A stretch of 64,000 nt of DNA from Cladosporium sp. IMV 00045 (taxonomy: Eukaryota > Ascomycota > Dothideomycetes > Cladosporiales > Cladosporiaceae), in contig MSJI02000915.1 in the NCBI GenBank assembly GCA_001931905.2, forward strand, positions 62,001 through 126,000. The letters run 5' to 3'. The notes beneath the pieces were generated by a model. It saw nothing but the letters and a program-made list of their open reading frames with translations, searched no databases and was not told where the DNA came from. The stretch's first letter is position 1. Each line of letters begins with the position of its first letter. Of this stretch, positions 20,282 to 31,019 are shown piece after piece. The translations under genes were made by a program, and so were the position numbers.

Positions 20282-21957
20282 GTGACTTGCAGGACTCGTG
20301 CGGGCAGAGCTGGGGTAATGTTATTAGAGTCGCCAAATTTGAAGGTCGTGGGAGCTCACGGCGACGGCGCGATGAGTGGTATATGTCCTTTAAACAGGTC
20401 CGACTCCCACGTGTACAATGTTCCTTCACTCCAGACTTTACTGCACATTCTGTGGCCAGGATCGCCACTAGCGTGAAGTGAGGGCTCTGCAGAGATGGCC
20501 CCATTCAAATTAAAAAGCAGACGATTGGAGATTCAGGCAGCTCCCGCAGCAGCCATGCTTTGGGACCTCCCTCCTTCTGCAAAGATCAGGCAACCTGCCG
20601 ATAGCAAGTATGTCTCGTCAATCGATCCGATTTTCAGTATTGCTTGGTGATCACTGAACTGGATCCTTCAAGCTCTCACAATCGACGCAACCTTCAAATT
20701 TCTGGTCAGACCTCTGTCTCAGGAACGCTGGGTATCATCGATTGACCGGAGCCGTCGTCGTTGGCTAAATTATCCATCACTGGCACAACGTCATCCAGAA
20801 GACACCGACAAACTTGCTGACCGACCTGGGTTTGTTGACAAGCGCCAGTACCAGTACCAATGTAAGCGGGGTCGGGGCTTCTTGCCGATCAACATGCTTC
20901 TGGCACATGCCGATTTCTTGATTCCCATACAATGTTCTGATCGTCGCCAAAATCCATAGCTCCACTTAGTCGCTGGTTGCAGCCTCGTCAGGAGTACCTC
21001 CCCGGCGAGCCAAAGTTGATTTATTAGAAATCAACTGTTCAGCAACTTCAAGTAACTGTGTCAGACAACAGACATTGATTGTTCTGATAGCTCTATCGGG
21101 CCGTTGCCGTTGCGATCTAGATCTTGTCAGTCATTCCCGGCTCCATGTGCATCGGCAAAGAACACTGGCTACCGCACAAAGGCTCTCTATGATCAAGAGC
21201 AAATGCTTATATCTTCGAGCCAACCAGACAAACCCGTCGAACTCGTTCCAAGTTGTACTCATCCTTCTTGGTGCATTATCCTTCGCCTTGTCCGTCATCA
21301 CAAGACGCAAGTCAAACCCGCAGTTCGGTTTCACAGACCCAAAGTTCGTGTCTGCACTTCTGCACGTCCTTGCTCGATCGCACCACGGGTCTGAACACAT
21401 CTCGCAAACATATTACAAGACGTCTGAGATTTTCGCGCGGCTGGGGCGCCCGGCATCAAAATCGTGATCAGCTCATCATTCCATTCTTGTTCGCGGAAGG
21501 CCAGTGTCTGCCGCATCATTCATTTCTCAATCGGAACCTCATCCGTGCGCCAGCCTCCCGGACCACATCAACTCTTCAACTAGCTGCCATACATGCACGG
21601 TACATTGGTTCATCCGAGTCTTGCCGCCCTCGTTTGATCTTGATGTTCGAAGAGGCCATGCATTGGAAGATCATCTCTCAGATTGTCACGGAGGAAGCCA
21701 TGCGCCAAGCAGCCAAACTCTATGCAAGTCTTGCCGAGAGAGAGATGCGTCTTCCCTGAGGAGATATCGGGTTGCTGGTTTTGGTATCGCTGTTGATGAT
21801 CGTTTTGACTTCGCATGCAGCCGCTGTCTGACGCGGCTTCCCACAGACTGCCTGGAAGTGATCTCGGGAATGCAGTCCCAGAGTACCATGCGTTCTAGCC
21901 TGCCACCGCCTTGTCAACCCTGCACAAGCATGCACAAAATATTCAAGCGGAAGAAGT
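20282..21957. other. Gene-free stretch in accessory patch
   Basis: Nearly 1.7 kb lie between the truncated and the complete Zn2Cys6 genes. Frames up to about 170 residues exist (for example 21253-21759 on the plus strand) but are Ser/His/Arg-rich, overlap frames on the other strand, and have no recognisable domain. I call no gene. Confidence 0.45.
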
Positions 21958-24521
21958 CTACAATATTTGCAAAGTCGTTGCACCGCGAGAATAGTCCACA
22001 GACGAACGTTTCGCAACCCACCAGCTCGGCTCTTTTGAGCTGATGAAATAACCATCTTCCATGTTTGACGTACCTGGCGTCATTGGTCCTTGCGATCTGT
22101 ATGAAGTAGAGGATGCAAGATGCTTGCCGGGCGAAGGCTCCTGGCGGTCTCTGGAAGGTCTGACGAAAATCGAGTCGGGATCTCCGTTGCATCGACGATC
22201 TGCGGCCAGGTGAAAGCCATGGGCATAGGGATCGCAGAGCTCGTCTACTAAATTTGTCGGCATATGTTGTCCTGCGTCCCTGGTGTGAGGCACGAACAGA
22301 TAATCGTACGCAGCTGTGTTTGCGGATTCTGGCTTCGATGGCTGCCCAGCAACATCCCGTCGCGCGTTCAAAGCGCTGTGCAAAGCCTCCCAGTGTGCTG
22401 TAAGTGAAGCCAGAAGAGACCGTGCTACTGGATCGAGCTCTTTGCAAAAACCCAAGACGTTGATTGCGGCGTTTGCCAGGTCTAGACTGGGCCTCCATTG
22501 CTCCTCCGAGGCACCAGCGATGTTCAGGTGCGTCGCATGGTATACAAGTATCAAAGCTGAGACATACGATTGGTAGCTGCTCAAAGCCGTCAGCATGTGC
22601 TGGCCTGTCGCCTTGGTCCAATTCGCTGAGATGCGACATACATTGTGACCCAGCAGTGTCTGACGCTTTGTGAAGCATCTCGTATCAAGCTGACGATCCG
22701 TGCAGACTGTTGTGCAGCAAGCAAACCGTCACTTAGCGTCTCGCCTGCGATTTTTCGTTCTTCTTCGTTGAGCTTGGAACGAGAGCCCTCGCTCTTCAGT
22801 CCAGAAACGCAATATCGAAACATGAGCATGACGGCACCGAGATGGAGCAAGTGCACGTAGTATATCGATGTCTTCATGGGGATGCGGGTGTCAGTGCCCA
22901 GCTGCAACAACTGGGCCTCGGGGGGCAATGCTTCGTACCAGTCACGAAGCTGGTTCCGCAGACTTTGTATTGATACCAATAAGTTGGCTGCGTCCGGGCA
23001 TCTTGACAGTTTGCGCATAGTCTTTGCTTTGAGGACGGCAATTTTTGCTACGATCCCGTGGACGAGATCGTGATCGCTGGTCAACGACAATGCAATTTCC
23101 TAGCCACATTATTAGATCAATTCCTGTGAGAATCTTGACGGAATGATGAACTCACTGGGATCAACACATCTTGCTCGTGAGCTGAAGAGACGTGACCCAG
23201 CGTGGCTTGAAGCCATCTAACATCCAATAAGCGTCTAGGAATTTCAAAACCATGGTAGAGGGTGACTGACTCATTGCAAAACCTGAGTGATCTCTGAGTG
23301 CGTATCACGGATATGGTCTCTCTTTCCGTAACGGGAGCCTGGCCCTCTCGCTGCTGGTGCTGCTTCAGGTACTTCGCCGTGAGACACAAGCCGAATTCTA
23401 ACTCGTCAGCGCATTCACCAATACATTCAATAGCGCCCTACTTACCGAAATATGCGATGGCAACGGTTGCCTTGTTCAGGATATTGAAAAGACCTAGCAA
23501 GGCAGACACTCGAATCGCACTGGCCATGGAAGCTTCAATACAATCATCGAAGAACATCCTCGCCGAGTCTGTTAGTAGAATCAGCTACGCGCTTTTCGGA
23601 GCGCAGCAGACCTGGGACTAGCTCTGCAAACTCTCACTTACCACACCAGTAGTCAATCAAGCCTGGCAGAATCGCATGGCGAACATATTGTCCACATGTT
23701 GCAGCCAATGCACAAATTTCGCACAGATCCGGCCGCGGTAACAAGCCATTCCGCGATTTTTCGAGGCCCGCAAGAAGACGCTCGAAGTCTTCGCTATCGT
23801 GGCAATAGAAGATCTCTGAGACACACATGCGCTGTATTGCAAAGCCCTCCCGGATCTTCTCGACATTAGCGTGCAGCGACTGCAGTACCGTGGCATCATC
23901 GAAGGTGGAGCGATGAGGAAGCAAGGGCGAAGAATGCATCGTTGAGTCCGAGCTTGATGGACTTAGCTCCTCCATCGCCTGAAAAACAGAGGATGGAAGT
24001 GGACATGCTGATGCAGTGGTATAAGTGGGACTCATAGAAGCACCGCCCAAAGAAGACGCTGCAAATCCAGATGAAGATCGTCGCATGCCAAAATTGACAT
24101 CAGACACATCAGAATATGGAGGCTTGCTTGGTGAAGTAAAGGCAACACCGTGTGGCGTTGGCTCGGGCACTTGAGTGTCTTCAGGCACTATCTTTCCGGA
24201 CCGAATCTGCTCGAGTATACTCGATGCTTCTGATGCACTGCTGTGCTTGAGCTGCCAGTACAGCTCCAGCAGGCTGCCGTTTCTCGTGTTGAGTCGGGAT
24301 ACCTCCGATTTCAGGGCAGCACTACGAGTCAAGCCCGGAAGAGATATGTATGTGCATGTAGTCGACTTTTCCTCACAAGCTCCACAGATCGGTCTTTTAC
24401 CGTCACACTAGACTTCGTCAACTCGCAACGTCACGCAGCAAGCATTAGATGGACTCACTTTAATCTTTCGGTGCCGACAAGGGGTACAAGCAACCAGCGT
24501 AAGTTTTCCTCTCTGCGGCAT
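21958..24521 (-). CDS. Zn2Cys6 transcription factor (complete, six exons)
   Basis: Exons 24521-24459, 24407-23642, 23568-23446, 23397-23156, 23099-22642 and 22576-21958 join into 2271 nt (756 residues) without a stop; introns are 51, 73, 48, 56 and 65 nt. The zinc cluster is split by intron 1: A-C-T-P-C-R-H-R-K-I-K then C-D-G-K-R-P-I-C-G-A-C-E-E-K-S-T-T-C. A dimerisation-type helix follows (L-K-S-E-V-S-R-L-N). The middle homology region starts near residue 210 and includes F-F-D-D-C-I-E-A-S-M-A-S-A-I-R-V-S-A-L-L-G-L-F-N, then L-C-L-T-A-K-Y-L and L-Y-H-G-F-E-I-P-R-R-L-L-D-V-R-W-L-Q. The C-terminal part carries Y-Q-S-Y-V-S-A-L-I-L-V-Y-H. The last exon could be spliced at a GTACG near 22074, which would change the final residues. 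No adjacent pathway genes indicate its target. Confidence 0.9.
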
Positions 24522-26145
24522 TGTAACATTGACGAAGCTGAAAATGACCGCAGTCTCTGCACAGCTGCACCGATACGAGACTTCCTCGCTACTTCCAAGG
24601 TTCCAATGAGCTGTACGAGAGCTGTGGGCGTGGTACAATCTGTGATCAAATTAATGTTAAGCTTCGGGTTCGTAGAGCTGTCAGTGAGCTAACATCTCCT
24701 AGGTGCCGCAAGCGTACACGAAAATGGGCCAGAAATGTCGTGGTGGCCAACTTCACTATATACAGAAACTCCGGGTCAGCGCTCAGGGCAATGGATGGCT
24801 GCCATTGGTCTAGCCTCAGGCACGGCCAACATGTCCAGCATCCACGACGTCTAAAACAGATCCGGCATTTCCCCCCGATGCAAACATGCTGGTTCCTGTA
24901 GTACAATCGCGATGAGATCAACATCGACAAAAGCACAACCAGGTCCCAAAGCATGCAGAAATCGCCATCGCATTCCAGACACCAGATCTTGTTGGTTGAG
25001 ATACCTAAGATACAACCGAAGATCTTAGCTATCAGGGCCTGGGCCCGCTTGGTCATGGCGATCCTCGTCGCCTTTTAGGTGGTACGACAGCTGATCCTGT
25101 CGCTCTCAATGTCAATCAATGAAGTCTTAGGCACATTGAACCGGAGTGATGTCCGGCTCCGACTCTGCAGGTGTACTGATGGGATGGATTTCAAATCCTT
25201 ACTGCAAGCCACGACATGATGGTCTTTCCTTGCATGGTGGTATCAGCTCCGGTGCGAACTGAAATGTGGGCGAGATGCAGCGTTGACGAGCATTGTGGCA
25301 TCTTGTTTTGATAGAACGAAGTTTCGTCAATGGTTGCACAAGACTTCGGTGAGCACATACGTTCAATCTCTCAAAAGCACTTTATGAACGCAATACTTCT
25401 TAATCGTATGTTCATTTGCTTGCAAGATTAAGAAGAAGAAACGTCAAAAGCAATGTTCAAGCATTATACATCATTCTTATGAAGTGCGCAAAGCTCTAAC
25501 ACTACAAGTCTCGATATCACCAACACATTGCATCTGGCCCTATTCCCTTTCCGGTGCGGCTTATTGATCACCGATCGAAGTCCTATACAGGCCTATCTCT
25601 CAATGTTCAATGGTCCCGCGTGACTGTAGACCTGTTGCTTTTTCCTGGCCAAAGAGCACCAATCACGCTTATGAAAAATAGGCAGAACTAAAGCAAGTGA
25701 TCAGGATCTTTCATGTAGCGTTCTTGTCAGGACCCTGTACTTATCTACTGCATGGGTAGTCTGTAAGGTGTCGTTTTTATGTTCGTCCGTTTATTCACGC
25801 ACATCTCCGACACCCTGTCAAACGATCAATCACCGAACTCGTAATTACCACGGAGACTTGTCTCGTCGAAACCGCTATAAGCGCATGTTCGAGCTCTCTT
25901 CCTCTCTGATCCACAACGCAAGCCGCAAGCAAAGTCACAACATGCAGTGAAACAGCATTTGTGGGACCGTGTCCCGAGCAATGCATACAAACTGATGATC
26001 CAGAGTACATGACATGCTCAATACCAACGCAATCGTACTTAAACTGCGAAAAACGACACCAGACTCATCTCACCTGACCAGAGCTCATCAACGCATCTAT
26101 CGTATCCTCCTCGCCACCTCCAATTCCCCACCGCCAAGTCGCATA
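24522..26145. other. Gene-free stretch
   Basis: About 1.6 kb lie upstream of the complete Zn2Cys6 gene. One 136-residue minus-strand frame (24646-25056) has clustered cysteines but no recognisable family, so it is not called. A 10-bp inverted repeat is listed separately. Confidence 0.45.
25396..25435. repeat. Perfect 10-bp inverted repeat, 20-nt spacer
   Basis: CTTCTTAATC at 25396-25405 is mirrored by GATTAAGAAG at 25426-25435. The arms could form a hairpin or be a dimeric protein site. No gene or transposon is attached, and chance is a fair explanation in AT-rich DNA. Confidence 0.4.
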
Positions 26146-26727
26146 TCATCTTTTCAAGATGTCCCAGAAACTCCAAGGATCCCAGCCATAGGGATCACCA
26201 GGCCAGCCACTTGGACCAAACGGATCAAATCCAGGCGTGAACGGATGGTTCCACCGTCCCGGTGTCCTCCCTCGCCGCCTTCCAGGCCAATTTCCGGGAG
26301 GAAAATCATACGGATCCCAAGGAGGAAAGTCCAGATCCCAAGGAGGAAAGTCCAAGAGAAACGGTGGAAAGAAGGGCGGTGGGAAGAAAGGCGGCGGAGG
26401 ATAGTTGCTGATGCTCAAGCTGGGACTGCAGGAGGGCGCCCAAGTCGGGGAGTAAGACGGAGCGTACAGAAGTGTATTGGAAGGTGCGTACGGTTGAGTG
26501 CGGCTTTGGGGGTACATAGGAGCGTACATAGGGGCATAGATGGGACTGCAGCCGCCTTGAAAATGACTACACGTTTGGATGGAAGGCCAGGGATAACTAA
26601 CGGTCCAAGGTTGTGCGTAAGGGCTATTGTGGCTATTGTTGTTGCCGTAGTTATGACCTAAGACGTTGCCGCCGCAGCCGTGCTTCCTGGTTGCGAGCTC
26701 CAGGTTGTTGTGTTTGATGTCGAACAT
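26146..26727 (-). CDS. Pro/Tyr/Trp-rich low-complexity protein (hypothetical)
   Basis: This is a 193-residue frame with an ATG at 26727. Composition is extreme: A-P-M-Y-A-P-M-Y-P, then tracts of P and F (P-P-P-P-F-F-P-P-P-F-F-P-P), then D-F-P-P-W-D units and a Gly/Pro/Trp-rich end (W-D-P-W-S-F-W-D-I-L-K-R). The repeats are in frame and keep periodicity, which favours a real protein over chance. No signal peptide or known domain is seen. A plus-strand frame (26014-26661) overlaps almost all of it but reads as an Arg/Pro-rich shadow. The function is unknown. Confidence 0.45.
   Translation of the reverse strand: MFDIKHNNLELATRKHGCGGNVLGHNYGNNNSHNSPYAQPWTVSYPWPSIQTCSHFQGGCSPIYAPMYAPMYPQSRTQPYAPSNTLLYAPSYSPTWAPSCSPSLSISNYPPPPFFPPPFFPPFLLDFPPWDLDFPPWDPYDFPPGNWPGRRRGRTPGRWNHPFTPGFDPFGPSGWPGDPYGWDPWSFWDILKR
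26313..26354. repeat. Perfect 21-bp tandem duplication
   Basis: Two identical 21-bp copies (26313-26333 and 26334-26354) lie inside the Pro/Trp-rich frame. On the minus strand each encodes a seven-residue unit built around D-F-P-P-W-D, so copy number can change without breaking the frame. Confidence 0.85.
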
Positions 26728-27476
26728 ACGTGAGTATAGAGCTCACAAGAAGTTCCGAACAGAGATATCGGCTGTTCGTGCAGCTTGACCGATGAGGAAA
26801 GTTGTAAGAGCTTTTGAATTGGTTCTGAATTCCTCAGGGAGCTTTCGTAGAGTCAAGCATCTGAGTTTATAGAGATCCATGTGTCCTGTGAGACGACGAT
26901 GATCGCCAGTTGAAGCTGAGAATAAGGACGTGAACCGTGTAGGGAGCACAGAAATGCCTTGTTAGTCGACTTTTTATCTCATCTTCGCCAAACAACCATA
27001 CATTTTGCGACCACACATCTCACTCCAGGACTATACGCATCACAACCCGCGTTGCCCAAGTCAACGAAGAACAATCGTCAGCACTGGGTTCTGATTCGAT
27101 TGGGTGGACCAAGCGAGAGATTGCCCAAGACGGGTATCCCAAAGAAGAGCGAGGGTGAGCTAGAAACGAAGACTAGGCGCTGCGTCTTGATTTGTTTGCT
27201 GCTTGCTTTTGTAACCTAACGAGCGCCGGTAGTGACGAGATCCTGGAACGAGGCAAACTGCAGGGAAAGCTAACTGTTTCATTGGATAATGCACGTATGC
27301 AGATCGTGCAGATCGAATGGGCACAAACATGTGGCCAGGGCTATGTGTAACCAGCAAATTCATGCAGGTAAGACAAAGAAGAAAAGGGAAAGTACCTAAT
27401 ATAGCGCCGCAATGCAGATTCAAAAATGCGAAGCACCCTGTACTTCAGAACGCCGAAAAGCCGTACAAGGACCTAA
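26728..27476. other. Intergenic
   Basis: This 749-bp stretch holds the 3' flank of CTF4 and the upstream region of the Pro/Tyr-rich frame. I see no supported gene. Confidence 0.5.
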
Positions 27477-30199
27477 TCAGACCTCATCATCATCGACCAG
27501 CCCAACCAGCCTGCGCTCCGCGAGCTGTGTGATCTTCTCACCCAAGATATCCCGCTGGAACCTCGACGCAATCTTGCCCGCGGCGGTGAGCATTTGGCCG
27601 GAGCGATCCTTCATCAGCGTCGCGATCTCCAGGGCCTTCATGCCCCGCTCCTCGCCCTCCCTGCACTCGTTAGCAAGCAACTGCAGCAGCACCTTGTCGA
27701 CCTCGCGCTCCAGCGCAGGGACCTCTGATTTCTGCGCCGACGTGGCGTTTGTGTGCTCGATCATGTCGGCGACGAGGCTGTGCTGCAGTGATGTGCGGAC
27801 GTACTGTTCCTCGAGGTTGCGCTGTTGGGCGACGTCGGCGTCTTGGGCGTCGTCGTCGTCGGCGGCCACATTCTCGGTGACGGGTACGCGGAAGTCGAAC
27901 TCCGAGAGCAGCGGGCGGGGGAAGTAGGGCGAGTCTTCGCCGCCTTTGAGGATGATGCAGTGGAACTTGTCGTTGGCGACCGCGACGGGCCAGTAGTTTT
28001 CCTCTTTCTTGCCGGATGCCAGGCGCTCAAGGGTCTTGGTGTCCAGCAGGGGTACCCATTTGGCCTGTCCCGGGGTACGCCAGTGTGCGCAAATGAGTAG
28101 AACGCCCTCGGAGTCGTAGATGCAGGGATCGCCTTTGTCGCTGAAGAAAACGCTTTTCAGGCCGGCTCCGGACGGCAGGGCAAGGATGTCTTCACTTTGG
28201 CAGATCTCGTCGCGCTTGACGTTTTCGATGGTGTACAGCAGACGAGTGATGCCATCGCCTCCGATTGGGCCGTTTCCAATGGTCATCACGTAGTCACGCC
28301 AGCTGACGCATGTGACTGCGGGCGTACTCTTTTGGCGGTACATTTTGAGAGGGACACCGAACAAGCTGTAAATGCGAACGTAGCCAGCGGATGTGGTGGC
28401 CACGATACAAGAGTCGCTCAGAGATATGGATGTCACTTCTTCACCGATTGGAAGCTGGACCCTCCAATCTGTTCGCGCTGTCCATGTTTCATGCGGTCGG
28501 TAGTAAAGAACTGCTGGATGTTGACTTGATGGCGCGCAGGAGAACAGCGAGCCCTTGTCGTTCAGGCAAGCCTTGTCGTACTTGTACGGATCGGTGAAGT
28601 GGAAGTCCCTGTGTAGGTACCTGTCGTAGAATTCCACAGTAACAGTGTTGTGAGTCTCTTGATCGACCGTCCACACAAAGCCTGTCAAGTTGAGACACAG
28701 GTAGCGCCTGTTGCCTTTCCAAGGAGTACTACCGGGCTGGAAAGGAACATGCACTTGCGGTTGCCAGACGTTGTTGGTGTTCTGGTTGGCATGTCTGGCA
28801 GGACGCTTTGCGAGGGGTGCCTCAAAAGGGCGTGCCGCTCTCTTTCCGTTACCATTGGGTGCTTCCGCATAGCCAGCGCCATCGTCGTCATCAATGAAAG
28901 CTTCATCTTCAGACATGGCGTCTGGACCGAGAAGATCGTCCAGATATGCATCGTCGTTTCTAGGCTTCCCTTTGGAGCCGTCCGTAGGCAATCGAGCTGC
29001 GTTGCCAGAGATCTCACCAAGCGGGTCTTTGTTCAAAGGTGATGGTTGCAATTCGATTTCGAGTAGTTTGCGGTGCTCATCCGGAACGAAGTCTTCTCGC
29101 ATGAAGAGCTCGCCGTTGTTATTCGTGTATGAGACAACGTTGTCTGTTGGGTGCCATTGAAGTGCCAGAACAACGTCTCGCACGTCTTCGTACCTGCCAA
29201 ATTGTTAGTAAAATACTGACGAGACGATGAGCGTGGACCGACTTCTTCAATATTTTCTGCGTCCGCGTTTCCCATAGTATAAGAGAGTTGTCTGCAGCGG
29301 CGGTTGCCAGGAACGCACCGTTTGGCGACCACGCAGAAGCGGTAATTTTCGACTTGTGGCCGCTGAAGCCTTTTTGTGACAGCCAGTCACTGCGGGCAAC
29401 GGTTTGAAAATCTGTCACGGTCAGCATCCGATCATCTCATCATTTGCAGTCTACTTACCATTCAGAGCATTAGGGGCACCAAAAGCTCGACCATCAGGAT
29501 GCCACGAGACCTTTGCACTGGCTTCTGCTTCGCTCTCAAGGAGGCTGATCAGGCCATCGACTCTCTTGACCAGCTGTGGCTCCTCCGAGCTCAGCGAGTA
29601 GACGTAGACAACACCATCGGTACAGGACACGGCGAGCATAGTGCCACTGTGATCGAACGACACCGCCTTGACTGGTCGGAGCTGATCTCGAAGATACATG
29701 ACCCTTTGCATGTCTGCTGTGTTGACGACCTTAACTTCCAGCTCACTGTGCTTCGGTTAGTGCCGTGGCTGGGGCCATAGACAGGAGAGATGGAACATCA
29801 ACATACTCGCTGGCAACAGCACACCACTGCCCATCGGGGGAAATAGCGACGTCTCTGACTGGTAATGAGCAGCGCACAAGGACGTCTTCCATCGCATTGG
29901 TGGCGAGCGAATATTTCGTGACCGAGCCATCCTCCGAGCCTACGACGAAGAAGTCATTGCGGGCGGCGACGGCAAGATGGTCCTCGGTGGAGACGTCAAT
30001 GATTGCTGGTTCGTCTGCTGAAAGATGGTCGAATACTCGAAAAGCGCCATTGCCTCCGACGGTGACGAGTTTCCGGCCATTTGGTGTGTAACTGAAGAAA
30101 GTCGGTCCAGGGGGGTCTGTAGAGAATGTCAGTACAAAATCAATACAACTGAAGAGTCTGAGACGTACGAGCAGGACGTCCTCTCAGTCTTTGCGCCAT
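27477..30199 (-). CDS. CTF4: Replisome adaptor Ctf4/Mcl1 (AND-1)
   Basis: Ctf4/Mcl1 is the trimeric hub that links the CMG helicase to DNA polymerase alpha and other factors in the nucleus. Five exons (30199-30169, 30116-29807, 29745-29459, 29411-29243, 29193-27477) give 837 residues in frame; introns are 52, 61, 47 and 49 nt, the last with a weaker GTCGGT donor. The N-terminal WD40 propeller (about 1-300) has T-P-N-G-R-K-L-V-T-V-G, V-A-S-D-E-L-E-V-K-V and G-H-K-S-K-I-T-A-S-A-W-S-P-N-G. An acidic linker follows (D-D-A-Y-L-D-D-L-L, about 340-365). The central SepB/Ctf4 propeller carries the V-E-F-Y-D-R signature and K-G-S-L-F-S-C-A. The C-terminal helical part (about 690-837) completes the trimerisation region. 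Family length is normal. It is divergent from CHZ1, with an MluI box upstream. Confidence 0.95.
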
Positions 30200-30277
30200 G
30201 ATCAATTTTTGTTCTGATGTTTCGTTGCGGAACCCCTCGTAGGTGTTGCGGCGAGCAAGCACTTTGATATAACTTCA

Positions 30278-30283
30278 ACGCGT
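30278..30283. promoter_or_regulatory. MluI cell-cycle box (MCB, ACGCGT)
   Basis: A perfect palindromic ACGCGT lies 79 bp upstream of the CTF4 start, followed by a further CGCG at 30284-30287 region. MBF (Mbp1/Swi6 or Res-type factors) binds this element and drives G1/S genes in yeasts. CTF4/MCL1 is a replication gene, so the site makes biological sense. It also lies about 300 bp upstream of CHZ1. Confidence 0.65.
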
Positions 30284-30582
30284 CGCGTGAGGAAGTCGCG
30301 TCCCACAGCCGTCCAAAACGGGCATTTGCCAAAGTGGCCCAAGCGGGGCAATGCGCGAAACGCCGACTTCCTCGACTCGACTCGACTGTTCCCATCGCAA
30401 CCTCACTTACATCCAACCCGTTGCATACCCAATTTCACGTGCAAAGCAATCCTCCAAACCTCGCCGCAGCTTGTGACAACACAGCTTCTCCCCACGCCAA
30501 ACCAACAACCGACATCCCAATCCTACATCCAACAACTCCTCACCGCCTATCAACAGAAAAACACCCTACCAAAACCGCAAAC

Positions 30583-31019
30583 ATGAGCAACTCTGTCCAG
30601 GACCCGAGCGCAACCGCCAACCAGGCCGTCGACACCCCCGTCGGCGCCCAGGACCAAATCGAGAAGGGCAAGGGCAAAGCGACCGAAGAGGCCATGGACG
30701 ACGACGAAGACGATGACGACGAGAGCGGTGAGGTGAGTTTGTCGCAACAGCACACACCACAAATGCGCATGCGCGCGGACAAATAAACCCTCAGGGACAA
30801 GCCCACTAACACTTGGATTCGCAGGACACCGGCGTCGAGCAAGTCGAGGAAGCCGACGATGACAACATGGAGGAGATCGACGAGGAGAACATTATGGGCC
30901 GCCGCACGCGCGGCGTTCACATCGACTACGCCGAGGCGGCCAAGAACCTCGAGGAGGACGACGAGGACGAGGACGAGGATGAGGACTTCGTCGACGAGGA
31001 CGACAAGATGCAGGAGTAG
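30583..31019 (+). CDS. CHZ1: Histone H2A.Z-specific chaperone Chz1
   Basis: Two exons, 30583-30732 and 30825-31019 (92-nt intron, GTGAGT...GCAG), give 114 residues. Chz1 is a small, intrinsically disordered nuclear chaperone that holds H2A.Z-H2B dimers for exchange by SWR1. The CHZ motif is visible as E-N-I-M-G-R-R-T-R-G-V-H-I-D-Y-A-E-A-A. It is flanked by acidic stretches: D-D-D-E-D-D-D-D-E-S-G-E before the splice, and the E/D-only C-terminus. The N-terminus (K-G-K-G-K-A) is also typical of the fungal family. It is divergent from CTF4, so both chromatin/replication genes share about 380 bp of promoter. Confidence 0.92.

Noticed and set aside
21253..21759. 168-codon plus-strand frame in the accessory patch
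   Set aside because: Ser/His/Arg-rich with no domain, and frames on both strands overlap it.
24646..25056. 136-codon minus-strand frame with clustered cysteines
   Set aside because: The cysteine spacing fits no zinc or redox family I know, and composition is like non-coding DNA.
26014..26661. 215-codon plus-strand frame opposite the Pro/Tyr-rich ORF
   Set aside because: It reads as Arg/Pro shadow of the repeats. The minus-strand reading keeps better periodicity.
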